Origin: Lingula anatina
Taxonomy: Eukaryota > Brachiopoda > Lingulata > Lingulida > Lingulidae
Assembly (NCBI RefSeq): GCF_001039355.2
Contig: NW_019774292.1
Coordinates: forward strand, 77,099 to 141,098
Reading direction: 5' to 3'
Length of the DNA stretch: 64,000 nt
The notes under the pieces are model-generated. The model was given only the letters and a program-made list of their open reading frames with translations. It was not told the origin of the DNA and searched no databases. Of this stretch, positions 35,696 through 49,439 are shown piece after piece. Position numbers and translations under genes: made by a program. Numbering within the stretch: position 1 is the first letter of the stretch; every line of letters begins with the position of its first letter.

Positions 35696-35860
35696 CACTG
35701 AACATCGGTTCATCTAAAACTTTCATTTTTTCAGGCACTAGTACCACTGTGAACATAAAGTAAACGGGAGAGCGTAAAATAGGTTGATTATTTCAATTTG
35801 TCACCTGACGGTATTTGCCACATTTTTTTCGTCAACTCGTCCACTTCAAGTATACTTACC

Positions 35861-36140
35861 CTCATAAATCCACTAATTTACTGTGGGGTGTACCCGACCT
35901 TTGTTACATAAATCATACAGCGATACCTGATACCAACAATAAACAAGAGAACTAACTTAGTAACAAAGTAAAATTATGGGAGACAAAGAGTGACAACAAT
36001 TTCATTGCATATTTCACAATTTGTACAGTATGATAAATCTATCAAACTTTGATCGATCATTTGGTACTTACGTTTCTCAATCGCAGGAAATCAGCTACGT
36101 TTTGTCCGCATATTAGGGCTCAGTTCGTCCAGGTAGATAA
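35861..36140 (-). promoter_or_regulatory. Candidate 5' leader exons of TMEM144-B
   Basis: Two good minus-strand donors lie upstream of the coding exon: gaaac|gtaagtacc (exon end 36072) and atgagg|gtaagtata (exon end at about 35860). The latter includes ATGAGG; joined to the next exon at 34808 it would give MRIESSI and then the listed ATG, in frame with no stop. Alternative first exons or starts are therefore possible. Confidence 0.4.
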
Positions 36141-36280
36141 GAGGTCTCTACTTGTGACCAGTGTGAAGTATCAGTGACCTCCTTCGGGTTGACACCTCCA
36201 CCGGAAGTGGTACAAAAGTCACTTTACAAGATAAGCCACCCTGGTCTTTTCCAAGCTTTTCTTTTTCTTTTTAATTGTCA

Positions 36281-36282
36281 TT

Positions 36283-36331
<49 letters not shown>

Positions 36332-36399
36332 GGTACCAGTCATTTCATTTCTATTTTCTTTTGAAACATTTATCTGTGCACACTAATCAAAACACAAAA

Positions 36400-36478
<79 letters not shown>
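36281..36478. repeat. Two trinucleotide microsatellites, (ATT)n and (ATA)n
   Basis: (ATT)n at 36283-36329 and (ATA)n at 36402-36477, separated by about 70 bp and of opposite strand sense. Confidence 0.95.
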
Positions 36479-36479
36479 C

Positions 36480-38037
36480 ACTGGTGATGAAAATTACAAT
36501 GAAAAACTTTATAAAATAGAAATTTTGTTAGTGTTTATATCAATATAAAAGAGACATATAAGAGACAAATGTAAAATAAGTTGTTCTAATTGTTATTGAT
36601 ATGTTGTTCTGGCTAAATTGCTCTGTTAATTTTCATTTTTATAGGGAAAACAAAACTTAAACTGTCATGATGAAATGTGCATTGTATTACCTATCCCTAG
36701 GATGACACCCTCAATATTCAAAATTACTGAACTCACAAATCAGAAAGAAAAAACTATAAATTATTCTCAGCATCTGGTGGTTGGAGGATTAGTAGTTCAT
36801 GACAACTTGATACTAATGTAGAATGAAAATATGATTTGGCAATAGTAGTTTGAATATAGCAAAATACACTGCAAAAAGAAAAAAATTAATATATATATAT
36901 ATTTTTTTCTTTCAAATGTGTCATTAAACCTGTCATTTTGCCAAACAAAATCCCCTAATGAAAAGAAAAAAATTTAGACCGCTTCATCCGTTTAAACAAT
37001 CCTGTCAGAAAATTGTGTTTATAGATCTACATGTTTAATTTTTTAAAAATTTTATGAATTATCATATCGATTTTTTTAAGTCTTAAATTGAAGAATTGCC
37101 AGGGTTGTGAAAGATATTGTAACGGATGAGACAGTCGCATCTAACACATTTGGGGTGCTCGTTGCCAAATATGATTTGAACACACTCCGTCTCATGATTT
37201 CATTTGGTAATGTCACACCTCTTAGATAACTTTCAGTTTTAAAATTGTAGAGATTGGCGTTAAGTTGCCCAATTCTGATCTCGTTAATATAACGAAACAA
37301 AATCTAATTCAATTAAAAATCAGCCCGGCGTTAGTGCTGTAGTTCGTTGTTCTGCGATGGCTTTGTCACGTGACGTAAGGAAAAGGCACGAAAGGATTAT
37401 CTTATTTTTACGTTTTATTCAGTCTAATAAAATCTCTCAGATATATAATAAAACTATCGAATTTCGTCTATAGAAAAATAAAATAAATATATTTACCAAA
37501 TATATGCCAAGAAAAAGGAAATATGTAAAAATGCAACAATTATGCATATTGATCCTCCTTACGGAGCCCTGACCTACATAAACATTGGCATTGGTGAATA
37601 GTCGGTGTGGAGTGAGGGAGCTCGTAAGTTTGTAGAGTAGAGATGACTCTCATTTCATCATGGAAAGGGGATACAGACAACCGATGAACGTGAAAACGGC
37701 AATCGGAGATAAGTATCCAGACATCTACTTAACACTTTGTGGACTTAAATGTTGAGTCGACTTCATATAAGACACGATCAAGAAGACAAAGCTGCGAAAT
37801 ACTACTGTTGCTATCGTACAACGTGAAAATGGATTAGGCTGCATTTAAGACGAATTAGATTTAAAATCAGTTCGATATTGTTATCATTTATTGCCCAATT
37901 TATATGTACTATGCAAGATTTTGATGTTACTGGATGAACAGAGAAGCAGGTAGTCACAGATTGTGACTGAACTTCGGAAATTAAGAACACCTGAAACTTG
38001 GATCAAACAGGTAAAAGTTGGCCGATACTTGGTCAAC
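36480..38037. promoter_or_regulatory. Divergent region between TMEM144-B and the Dachsous-like gene
   Basis: About 1.5 kb without a supported gene. A CACGTG E-box next to TGACGTAA (37368-37380) is the clearest regulatory-looking motif. The 5' UTR of the cadherin gene probably starts within 37560-37960; several upstream short ORFs precede the chosen ATG. Confidence 0.35.
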
Positions 38038-39777
38038 ATGGAGTCAACGTGCAGGTGCTTGGAGAGACGCTGCTTGTTGTTCTTGGTCGTTTTATCTATG
38101 CAATTTCTGTCAACGAAGGCACAAGCTGCAAGATATGTTGAATTTTCTATTGCTGAAGAACAACCTATAGGTAGTTTTATTGGCGATCTAAACACAGGGA
38201 ATAATTATCTTTTTGTGGTCTGGCAAGGGACAGAATACAATGACAGAATACATGTTGATACCTTCACGGGGAATATTACAACAGCTGCAGTGTTGGACAG
38301 AGAAGAAAAGTCTTCCTATAGCTTCTCTGTGGTACTGTCCTCTTCTGGTCTACTCATGCAGGTCACGGTTCGTGTACTGGACATTAATGACCACAACCCT
38401 GTGTTTCCTGTGGATGTTGTCCATTTAATCTTACCAGAAAAGACACCAATTAACACCAAGCATGTGCTAGGCAGTGCTGTCGACCCTGACCTGGGAGATA
38501 ACACTGTCAGTAGATACGAGATCCACAGTGGAAATACAAACTCTGCATTTGGACTTGTGTCCAAGCAAAATGGCAATGTTTTGTACTTAGATTTAACAGT
38601 AATTGGGGTTCTGGATTACGAGCAGACCCGTGAGTACGATTTGTTCATCAGGGCTTATGACAATGGCTCACCACCTAAATATGGAGAAATGAGAGTAAAT
38701 GTGACAATAATAGATGACAATGATAATCAACCCATATTCAATGCAAGCAGATATTCTGCACAGATTTTGGAAAACGCCACTGTTGGAGGAAGTATTTTAC
38801 AGGTTTTTGCCACAGATCAGGACAGTGGTGAAAACGGCCATATTATGTACCATATAGATCGAATAAATAGTGATCAAGAAGAATTTTTCCGTATCAATCC
38901 AGACACAGGAATTGTGTATGTAAATAAGCCACTGGATTATGAGAGGAAAGGAGCACACGAGCTCATCGTTGTCGCTAAAGACAACGGAAGCCAACCTTTA
39001 CAGACAAGTGCAATTGTGTCCATACAGGTGGTCGACGTGAATGACAATGAGCCGCGCATTAACCTGACTTTCTTCTCCAACGACAATACTCCCAAGATAT
39101 CCGAGGCGGCCAATCCTGGTCAGATCGTTGCCAGGGTGACTGTTAGCGATAAAGATGGCTCAGGAGTCTTCTCAAATATAAATGTCACACTCAAGGGGGG
39201 TGGGGGTCATTTTGGGTTGACAACTAGGGACAACACAGTGTATTTGATAATCATAAAAAATCCACCTGATCGCGAAATACAACCTTATCATATGCTGACA
39301 ATAACAGCAACGGACAGTGGTACACCACCTCTTAACGCCAACATCACATTTAATTTACAAGTGGAAGATGTGAATGACAACGCTCCCCAGTTCACAGCGA
39401 GGGAATATCGTGCTGATATCAAGGAGATTGTTTCTGCGGGTTCATTTGTGATCCAGGTGAACGCCACGGACCAAGATGAGGGGGACAACGCCCTGATCCA
39501 GTACAGTATATTAAATGTGCCAGATTCTCACTCAGATTGGTTCCAAATAGACACCATGTCTGGCCTGATCACCACCAGTAAACCTATCGACTGTGAAGTG
39601 GATTCTCAGCCGCGGTTGTTGGTCCAAGCGATGGACTCTGGCTCTCCTCCTCTCTCTGCCACTGCCACTGTGATTATTACAATACGCGATGTCAACGACA
39701 ACCAGCCTGCCTTTGATCAGAGTTTTTACAATGTCTCCATCCCAGAGGATACCGCTGCCCATACATGTATACTAACC
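38038..39777 (+). CDS. DCHS1: Dachsous-type cadherin (protocadherin-16 family), first coding exon
   Basis: A single 1740-nt exon of 580 codons ending in donor acc|gtaagt at phase 0. I place the start at 38038 because it gives a signal peptide (RCLLFLVVLSMQFLSTKAQA, residues 11-30); an upstream in-frame ATG at 37963 would bury it. Five complete cadherin repeats end in calcium-binding linkers DINDHNP (115), DDNDNQP (226), DVNDNEP (333), DVNDNAP (444) and DVNDNQP (551); EC6 begins. EC4, with NDNTPKISEAANPGQIVARV and INVTLKGGGGHFGLTT, and the start of EC6 (FYNVSIPEDTAAHTCIL) resemble Dachsous rather than other protocadherins. Dachsous binds Fat across cell contacts to set planar polarity and growth. 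Full-length proteins have 27 repeats; the rest must lie beyond 64000. Confidence 0.8.
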
Positions 39778-42700
39778 GTAAGTGCACCACTTCATATTGT
39801 AGTTTTTAAACAAATTTTAAATATCACACTTTTCTCCCACGTTTTATTTCAGGAATATACATAGAGTCTGATAGTTTATATACACAAATGAGGGATGTTT
39901 AAACTGCAATGTCTATGTTGGGTTTTGTGACAGGGTCTTGAAAATATCAGCCTTTTTTTAGGCACTTGGTTTGATTCAAAGAAAGAAAAAATATAAAGGG
40001 ACCCAAAGTTGTGAATGTTCCTGTTGAATTATCTATTTGAACATAATGATATATCTGCATAAACAGATTTCTCCAGTTAAACATTGTTTAGATCTATAAT
40101 TTCCTGACTAAATGTATTTAGCATTAAGCATAATACAAATAGTCATTCGGAGGAAAGCCAGGTTCTATATGGATTGTAGATGGATCTTGTCATGACACGA
40201 GAGGAAATGGTAGAATATTCTTAGGAGGACTACATATGAGATTACATCATGAAAGTTAGATTTGAACTGTAGATCTTTTTTGGTAGGTTTTATTGGTATA
40301 ACATATGAAAAGTCTTGTTTTTCCACCAAGACAGTGTCCAAGATGTATTAAAGAGAGAGAAAGAGACAGGTTTGGACAGTCTAGACCCATTGATCTTTCA
40401 CAAGGGGGCAACTCAACTCCTTATTCCATTACCCATTTTACAGGGATGACAGGAGTGGGCCTGTTTTTCGCCTCTTCATTCTTCATTAATGTCCTTAGAC
40501 ATGCAACCCTCCAATAGAAGTTATGTTGAAAAACTTAGTCACTCTAACTGCACATGAGATGAAATCTGCAGGCCCCCTGTCTAGATAGCGACCAGGTACA
40601 TATTATACTGGCCCCTTGAAGTTAAACTGGGCTGTAATCTTTCTTCCATTTCAATAGAGAGAAAGTCTGCTCGTACCTATTCTCCTCCAACCACCAAGTG
40701 TTTAAGTGACCAGAAATAATTGTTGATATTGAATTATGTCCAGTAAAGTGGGGCAAAATTTAAACAAAGGTGAACTAAGTGTGGAAAGCATTGGGGATAA
40801 TTATGAAGTATTCAAGAGAATAAATACTCCCCCAGCTGGGCCTTTACAGAATGGGTTTAGTTGTAAACTTACAGTAATAAAAGTGGGCACTTATGATTTA
40901 GACTTTGAAGAAATATGTACTGCATAAAGGAGCACCTGTTTGGCTAATTCTAATGACCAATTCTAAAGTCTGAATTTTATATATATATTTCATACAACGC
41001 GTCCAGTAGACAATAATGACCAAATAAAAAAACTGCCTTTCGTCTGGCTGGCTTTCCACATTCTATGGGGTATGGGTCATCAACGGGGTGAACAAAGTCT
41101 TGACAACAATCAGTGATAGGAATTCCATAACAACTATCATTAATCTTACTAGGTGAATATCCATTTGACAGGCTGGTTTGTATGGCGGACATCAGCCAAG
41201 GCCGCCAGGTGATTTGATTAGCCTCCATTGCTAAAGGTAGCACTAGCTCAGGCACAGACACACAAAGAACTGCTCTGTGATAGCCAACTTAATCCTGGGC
41301 CAAAAGCTTTTGTGTCTCTTTGGAGCTGGGAACAAAAAAATTCCAGACCTCTGGCTGTGTTACATGTGTCAGAAATTGAATTTTTTTTCTCTCTATGAAG
41401 ATATTGCTGTAAAGTTCCAGTAAGAAAGAATGAGGTGATATTTAATGAAAAATGGACTATGGGGACTCTTTAATCAACTTCAAAAAGTTCTGAAGAATGT
41501 TTTTTTTTTTATTTGAATTCTGAAAAAAAAAAAAAAAAAAAACAAAGTGAATTTTAAGTGAATGTCATCATGGTTTGTATTTCAAGTTTGTTAACTGGTA
41601 AAACTTGTATTAAACTGAACAAAATTCAGAGATCAGATGTACATATAGTGGTACCAAGGGAAAGAGAAAAAAAAGAATCTTCTTAGCCCCATATCGCAAC
41701 TCAGTTGTATGAATTTAATCCTACAACCTGGGTCCAGGTACTGACTGCTATCACGGTCATTTCAATAAATTAGAATACTGCATGGATGCTGGTTAAGTGG
41801 GGATTTTAAACTCCATGACACAAAAGACTTGGGTGGCCCTGTATAATTAGAGAGGATAATTGAACGTTCATCCAGGCATTCCTGGTATAGTAACGATCAT
41901 CCCTCACCGAAGGCTACAACAGAAATAATGCTTTGAAATGGAAGCACTTCATGTCTTTACCACATTCTGCCCACTTTTACTGTTATTCTAAGGTTGCGTT
42001 TATTTTTCATATTGCTCCAATTGTTTGCCTGGGATTGCAGCACAAAGCGCACGCAGTGTTTAGCGAGGGGGGGTGACGGTATATTATACAAACATGCACA
42101 AATTCCTCCCCTTTGTGTCCGTTTAAATGTGTTTACTCACGGCAGTCTGGTTAACTATGGAAGCTGAGTCAGGACTTCTTGTCTTTAGAAATACGCTCCT
42201 AGTTTATGGTACACATAAGTCGACCAAAGAAATAGCAGCACTGCAAGATTCAAACCCCTCCCCCAATATCACCTGAATAGATTGTCAACACTGGTGTACT
42301 GTGTGCTAAGAAGGATGAGTCTGCAAGCTATGTTCTACATATAAATACTAATATACCTTTACATCTTATTTGGTCTAAGATAAAAAAAAACATTCTGATT
42401 ATTTAACCTCGACAAGAGCAAACTGTCTTGCTGATCAAGTGACATGGTAAATTACCATGTGTGTCGCTGTTCAGTTATAACAGGAGACATGATTTCTGGT
42501 TGATTTCACCAGAGTTACAGCATACCTGGTCTACCCCAGCTAGTCATACTGGAGTCTGCACTGTTATCTTACCTGTAATCAGTCAATATAGTGTAGAACT
42601 GTCACCTGAGGTAATTAATGCCCGGCCACACACCTCTGGGATAATCAATAATTTGGGCAGGTCTCCTGCATTTATTTATCTTCTTAGATCGATACTCTTA

Positions 42701-43074
42701 ACTTGAGTCTATATTATGTACATTTGCTCTATGTAATGTTATAGATGTAGAAATATTGTGTCTAAAATTGCTTATTTGCAAATTTTTTCTGTCTCAAAGT
42801 TTGACATGTAACTCATCAAAATGCAACAAGTGTCCGGCAAGCAGTTTCTATCTGATTTGTGGACTTTGTACTATGCTTTTCTTTTTAGCACAGAAGTGAG
42901 AGCCAATTTTAGGCAAAATTGTAGAAGCTCCAGGCTTCTCAATTTGATTAACACTATTATTATTAAAGAATTGCCTCTTATTTCAATCCTTGATAGTCAG
43001 CATAGTGAAGTTAACCAAACAATGGGGCCTGCTGGTAAGAAGGTACGATAGACTTCATAAATTAGACAGAGGAT
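39778..43074. other. Dachsous-like gene intron 1, first part
   Basis: No cadherin or other exon is recognised. Mostly unique AT-rich sequence with short poly-A/T runs (41500-41542). A minus-strand ORF at 40977-41261 looks somewhat protein-like but has no supporting splice or family evidence. Confidence 0.45.
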
Positions 43075-43084
43075 TATAGAGTGC

Positions 43085-43300
43085 AAATAAACCGGGGGGT
43101 TAAAGTGACATAGCATGCGTATCTCGTACACTGCATCAAGTGGAATGTACGTGGTTGTAGGTTCGAAGGAGGACTTTGGCTCTGACGCGTAGACTACAGC
43201 TGTTAACAGTGCCTGCGCCTTAACTAGTGGCCTGGAAATTATAACAGTTCAACGCAGANNNNNNNNNNNNNTTTTTTTTTTTTTTTTTTTTTTTTTTTCA
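43085..43300 (+). mobile_element. Possible tRNA-derived SINE ending at a gap and poly-T
   Basis: GGTTCGAAGG at 43160-43169 fits a Pol III B-box (GGTTCGANNCC). A loosely A-box-like stretch (tagcatgcgtatctc) lies about 50 bp upstream. The block ends in 13 N (43259-43271) followed by about 27 T. The flanks do not fold into a normal tRNA by eye. Weak call. Confidence 0.3.
43259..43271. other. Small assembly gap (13 N)
   Basis: Thirteen N before a poly-T run; probably a homopolymer-related gap. Confidence 1.
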
Positions 43301-46300
43301 GTTGCAATTTTATGGAATTGGGTTAGATTTCTGCTTTCTGTTTGTATTTCAGAAGAAAATAATTTGACGTTTTAATGGCCTTCTCTGATCTTATTACAAA
43401 ATTTTAAGTAAAAGTAGAATTTTGTTCCTTAAGTATTTAGTCATATTTTCCTCATATTCTCAACAAACTGTCATAACTGAAATAATTTAACTGATAAAGA
43501 ATGACAAATTAAATCACCAATAATTTTCTGTTGGTTTATAAAACAAGCTGCGTCCTGCATTCCACCAGTACACAAGAACAGAACTATGCATGGATTATTT
43601 ATAAAATGTCAACAATTGCAAATCATAACTAAGAACCCTTGAGCCGAGTTGCAATCAATGAGTATTATAGAATGAATTATTTACTGCTGATGTCGTGTTG
43701 TAATACAGAGAGTGTAGCCATTGGAACAGCAGGGAGAAGAGAAATTAGAGGTAATAACTGTCAAAATAGAATTAGACAGTCTTACCTGGCATCTGTGGAA
43801 ATTTCACCATAAAGAGCTAATCAGAGCTCAATCAAAATGGAATTTTTGTTTCATACAGGTGCACCTTGGATATTTTTGTGATATGTCTTCCAGCATCTAA
43901 CAGAAATAAAATGTAGTACTACATCAAATTACATGTCACATCAATTTTAGCGCTTTCAGTGAAATCCACCCATTGGCTGATAAATTTCGTAGCATGTTTT
44001 CAGTTCTCATGTTGCAATGGCAGCAATATGAAAAATTGAATAGTGAAAGCTTTTGTGATTGATGCCAAATACAAACCATTTGAGAAATTGGAAAGAATCT
44101 CTGCATTGAAGCTGTACTTTGGAGTACACTACTTTTCTTAGAATTGTTTGGCTTTGTTTCTGATTGATAAACCATCAGAAACACCAATTGTTTGGTTGAT
44201 CCCGTAATTGGTTGGGACATCTTGACCCCAAAAGACATGTAACTGAAGCTGAAATCATTCCAGAGTTTTAAGTAAAGCCAGTGGACAGGAAAGTCCAAAC
44301 TTGACCACTTGAACTTGACAGACTGGTCTGAAGAAGAAAGGGACAGCTATGTTTTTTAGAGGCAACCTGGTGTGTGTCAGGCACCAGGACCACACTGTTT
44401 GGTAGGATAGGGAGTAGGGGCGCTCTCCGAGGCCTGACACGTCTGCAAGGTCTTCTACAGATCAAGGTTGACAAGCTGATCAGAAATGAAGTCAGCGGCC
44501 TGTGTATTTTGTTTTTTCATGCAGGTTCCAGTCAGTTTGCCACTAATAGTATAGTGACTGGAGTGATTGCTATCTGTGTGGAAACCTCCCCATGTTTTCC
44601 TAATGTCACCTCTGGATATATAAAGCACTGAGTTAGGTATGGGCCAGAGGACCCCAGTGAACAGAGCAAAGTAAGGCCAAACTTGAGGTGTATCAGCCCA
44701 CCTTGTTCAGCTTCAGAGTTAAGTCCAATTTCAATGGAAAGTAAACCAGGGTTAGACTACCTTTGGAACGGCCACAATGGGGGGAGTTATTTCACGCCGC
44801 GGTGTGCACACTTTTGTTCAAACAATTTCAACATAAAAAAGACTTGAGCTTTCAAAGACTTTGCTATGGCGTCATGAGGTTAGTTTTCACCTACCGTCTT
44901 TTGTATTTGCTGAAAGATTTAAAAGAGCACAGTTAAAGTAGTTGTAGATTGTCAAGCTACAAGATTTTGACTCCGTTAAGCAGTATTTGCAAAGCAGCAG
45001 ACATCTGACATCAGTGTTAACCACTACCTTTTTTTAACCTTAATTTTTTTTCAAATTTTCTTTCACATTGTGTATTCCCCCAAGTGATTCTTAAAGAGAA
45101 TTTAGCATAATTGGAAAAAGAACCACAGCCCCATGGAAGTCTAAATGGCTAGATGCCAACATTAGCGGTTTTTAACTTTCTCGTTTATTTGAAGACATAA
45201 CAGGGGGCAAATTAAACAGTAGCTCTGCAAGCATAGCGCATGCAATAAATGGCCTACACATCTTAATCTCAAGTGAAAAATAAAGTGTGAAGTATTTTAA
45301 TGGTAATTAAAGCTTTATTCTGAGAACAATAAACTGTGAATTTTGAAGTGGTAAAAGTTCACCACTTTAGTTTAAACTGTGAACTTGATCTTGGAGATTG
45401 GTATTTTATGTGAGTGGACTAGACTAGTGCATTTTTGTATATAAAAAGGTGCGCTTGGTTAATAAAAGGTGCGCTTCCACAGCCTTGCTTTCACCTTGCT
45501 TTTTTATAAGACATACTTCTAAAGCAAGGTTTGTGCAGAAGTAAAGTGAACTTTGGGTTAATCAGCAATATACCAATGAGAAATACACAATTTTAAACAT
45601 CAATTTTCTTTTCATCTAAAATAAAGAAAAAAACATGGATACTCAATCATTATAAATGTGAAGAATTGGTAGTGAATTTTATTCCATTAAAATAAGATCC
45701 AAAGATTGGTCGAGAAGGCATTATTGTATACAGTTTAGAATTGTTTTTTAAAGTTGATCTAATAGGGGTTTATAAAAAAACCTTTGTTGAATATTTCTTG
45801 TCAGTGCTTTTATTCCAAGTCCTAGAGTACTGTTTGGTAGGATAGCCCATATCTCCCACTGTGACCAGGTTATTTTAAGATGGAAAATAAATCTGTTTTC
45901 ACTAAGTACTGCATTCTTCTCTTTGGTATTCCAACTTCAAAAATGATACCTTCTTGAGATTCAGGAATGTCAAAATACTTTAAGTTTAGTACTTCTAACT
46001 GTGCCAAACACTCACTTTAAATAAATGTTTAAACTTAAAAAAGAACCTTGAAAGTGGCTTGGATATGATTATAACTCCTGAAACCACAGATTGTGTTTTA
46101 CTGGATTAAAGCAACCATCTAAGAAAAGTTTATTTTGAGAAGGGAAAGTGAACAACTTGGGGGCAAAAACACAGTTAACTGTACATATTAAATTCCCTGA
46201 GCAAGGTGCAAAGAGTTTTCTTAATACGGCAAAGTTTGTAAAATACTAGGACGTGAGATCAGTGTTTGTCCATGTTTTAGTGTAGGAGAAAGATGGATAA

Positions 46301-48990
46301 ATGTCAGAACTGGTAATTTCTTTTTCATTTTCTAGTGAACATAATTGTTGTAACGTGGTGTCTGTATCCTGTTACCGCATTACTGGAAATTGTAGATAGA
46401 CATTTTTTTATGAAAGAAAACTTGGCAACACATTTCTTGTTAGTCCCAGGTGTTGTCTAAGTGAAAACTGCCGCTACAGACAAGGATAAAAGACAACTGG
46501 AGGGGAAATAGTGTGAAGTATGACGTTGGTACACATTTGCTGTTAAATTCTCAAATAAATCAAATCAGTAGGTAGAAAGACCAAAGTAATCTGTGTATGG
46601 TAACAATTAGACGGAGAATTTCGTTCCAAATGTTCCGAAATTGCACACACGCATGGCAAACAAACACAGGATTAGAGCTAACTTGTTGTGGCAAGTTCTT
46701 ACTGGTTTTGTTCTATAAATTATTGGGTCTGATAACAAATATGAAGGCTGGCGATAGAAATGGCTTTTGTATGCAGCAATAATATTGTATTGAGGGATCA
46801 ACAGATTTGATAAGTACGGGTCATACTTGTCAGGTCTTGGATTATGGCCGCAATTTATAATGTAATTTTATCGTCAGAATCGGTAAATTAACCCAGAAAC
46901 TTGAGCGGTTGATCTTTGTGATGCATGTCAGAAGTTTTAAAATAAGGTCAAAGAAAAATGCATACTTTTTACTCTGTCTCAATTACACAAGTTTTTGTAC
47001 AAATATTTATCTTTGTAAAAATTTTGTTTTCTTTTACAGGCAGTCAATCTCCATATTTAATGTACATATTTACGATTATCTCAATGACTATTGGGATCAT
47101 AACAGCTACAAGTTTGAAAGAAAACCAGAAATAGTTTGGTAGTTGTTGTAGAGAATGCCCCATTATCTCGGGGTCAGCAGGATAATTTATGTTACATTGC
47201 AACTATGAAACCAGTCCATATACATGTTTACATAGGAAAAGAATAACAATGCAATTTGAATGCTTCATAAACAATGTCCACATAAATGACCCTTGCCCCA
47301 TTGAGATGGATACTTCTTCAAGTTTTCATTGATACTAACAAAGTATTTGATGAAGATTGTCCACAGTCAATCTTCTGTGAAATACGGACAACCTACCTCA
47401 TAGCCTAGATGTCCTTGTGATAACAAATACTAGTAGACAGCAAAAACCTGAAACTGTTCAAGACATCTGGGAGCATAGAATTTTGGGAAATGATTCAGTG
47501 ATTTTGAAAGCAGGGAAAATAGTTATATTGGATGAAAAAGAGTTCAATCCAAATCTGAAAAGGACTTTGTATATAAAGTGATCATTTTCATCTTAAAAAC
47601 TTGTCATTGTCTTGATATTGGCATCCTCTTTCACCATTAAAGAAATATTTTAGGAAACAGAAAGTCGAACCATAACAGGTAGTTCAACGTGTCTCAGATC
47701 AGGTCATAATATTCATCCATCATATTTATTGTTGATATCACGTCCTCTCCAGGTCTTCTGAGGTAAGGAGCTCAGTTGCTTCAGATCGGCTTAAAATCTT
47801 TTTCTAAACTCAAATCTTCCACTAAGCCAGTAAATTTGATATCCTGGTATCACAGCGTGCGATTACTGGGACATTTTGAGGTGAAAATTCAAAATCACTT
47901 GAGAGTCACTTTAGAAGCGGGATGACCAGAGAGGAGATGTGCATGGGTTCGGTCTCAAATTTTTTGTGTACGCGAGATCACAATTGTTTTTGTAATTTTC
48001 TATTTTGGAAGTCACCTTACATCAAGATAAGGCATGCCTGATGACAGCTGAGGGCATTTCTTTTGTTTATGATTTTTTTGATTGGCACAGTGTTAGGTGT
48101 GTCTGTCCGTGCCTTTCACAAAGAAACTTTAACGAGATGAAGAGAAATAGAGTATATTTTCCAGTGTCACCCTGTTTATTTCCAGCTCAAACTGACATCA
48201 GGGTAGTCTCAATGTTTGGAATGTTTTATTAGCAACTCGATATTCAATAGAGATGTCCTGATCAGCGAAGTTTGAAGATGAAAACTTTGCACCAAGCAGC
48301 ATGTGTGCTGTGGCCTTGTAACTTTACCATTATCCTTTTCACTTTTTTGTGCACTTGGGAGAAATTGTCTTTGACTTAGTTTATTGGTTTTTAGAGAAGC
48401 TCTTTTCATTTGTGGGTGTCATCCTACAAACATGGCTGTAAGGTTCAGTGAGCTGTCATGTTGTTAGGAAATCATATTCATGAGATATAGGCAGTCTGAA
48501 AGGTGGTCTAGGCTGATAAATGGAAGCAGACACCAGGTTTTGTGATTCTGTGAAAGGATTCTGAGATTGATTTCGTCACCTCAGCCTGAACTTTTCAAGA
48601 TGGCTCCACTGGAATCTCCCTTGCTGGATCCTGTGTCAAAGATTATCAAATAGCACATGGAAACTTTTTGACTTCTTGGTGGCTTTACTGGAAATCTATT
48701 ACTAGTAATTTAAATTGTGCCCAGAAAGCATTTACAGTTACAGTGCATAGTTATATCTAGTTTGATTAGATGATTTATAAAAAAAGTTTATGTTGTAATA
48801 AATAATAGGGCTTCATAACTCTTATTCCTTCCGTATAATGTACCATAATACTGGATTACATTAAACTGGTTTATAACCTACTTTACAAGGTGACCTGTGT
48901 TTTGCCGTAAGAAACATGGTAAGATTCTCCTGTCAGTTTAATAAGGGTGTACTGGCATGTTGTTGATGTGCTGTGACATGCCAGTTTGTT
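43300..48990. other. Dachsous-like gene intron 1, second part
   Basis: 5.7 kb of unique AT-rich sequence. No ORF shows family similarity. A short duplicate 'aaaaggtgcgctt' occurs at about 45445 and 45466. Nothing else is supported. Confidence 0.4.
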
Positions 48991-49004
48991 TGCCCACCTG
49001 TAAT

Positions 49005-49402
49005 ACAGGTACTGTCTCTACTATACTACCTGTACTACAGGTACTGTCTCTACTATACCACCTGTACTACAGGTACTGTCTCTACTATACCACCTGTACT
49101 ACAGGTACTGTCTCTACTATACCACCTGTACTACAGGTACTGTCTCTACTATACCACCTGTACTACAGGTACTGTCTCTACTATACCACCTGTACTACAG
49201 GTACTGTCTCTACTATACCACCTGTACTACAGGTACTGTCTCTACTATACCACCTGTACTACAGGTACTGTCTCTACTATACCACCTGTACTACAGGTAC
49301 TGTCTCTACTATACCACCTGTACTACAGGTACTGTCTCTACTATACCACCTGTACTACAGGTACTGTCTCTACTATACCACCTGTACTACAGGTACTGTC
49401 TC
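49005..49402 (+). repeat. 32-bp minisatellite, about 12.5 copies
   Basis: The unit tgtactacaggtactgtctc + tactataccacc repeats with almost no change. Because 32 is not a multiple of three, each frame cycles through all three phases. The unit has no stop in this strand, so two frames stay open for about 150 codons (ORFs at 48957-49439 and 48973-49431). These are repeat artefacts rather than genes. Confidence 0.95.
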
Positions 49403-49439
49403 TCTGCCAGAGAGAAGATTTCTTTACCTGACAACTTGA

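Noticed and set aside
38213-38576. ORFs in other frames over the cadherin exon
   Set aside because: Shadows of the Dachsous-like reading frame, which has clear cadherin motifs.
40977-41261. 94-codon minus-strand ORF with several Cys
   Set aside because: No recognised domain, no partner exons, and it lies inside the cadherin intron on the opposite strand.
43085-43258. A tRNA gene
   Set aside because: A B-box-like GGTTCGAAGG is present but I could not fold a cloverleaf with acceptor and anticodon stems; a SINE remnant is the more cautious reading.
48957-49439. A 160-codon ORF rich in Leu, Tyr and Thr
   Set aside because: It is a translation of a 32-bp minisatellite, open in two frames at once, with no splice sites or family similarity.
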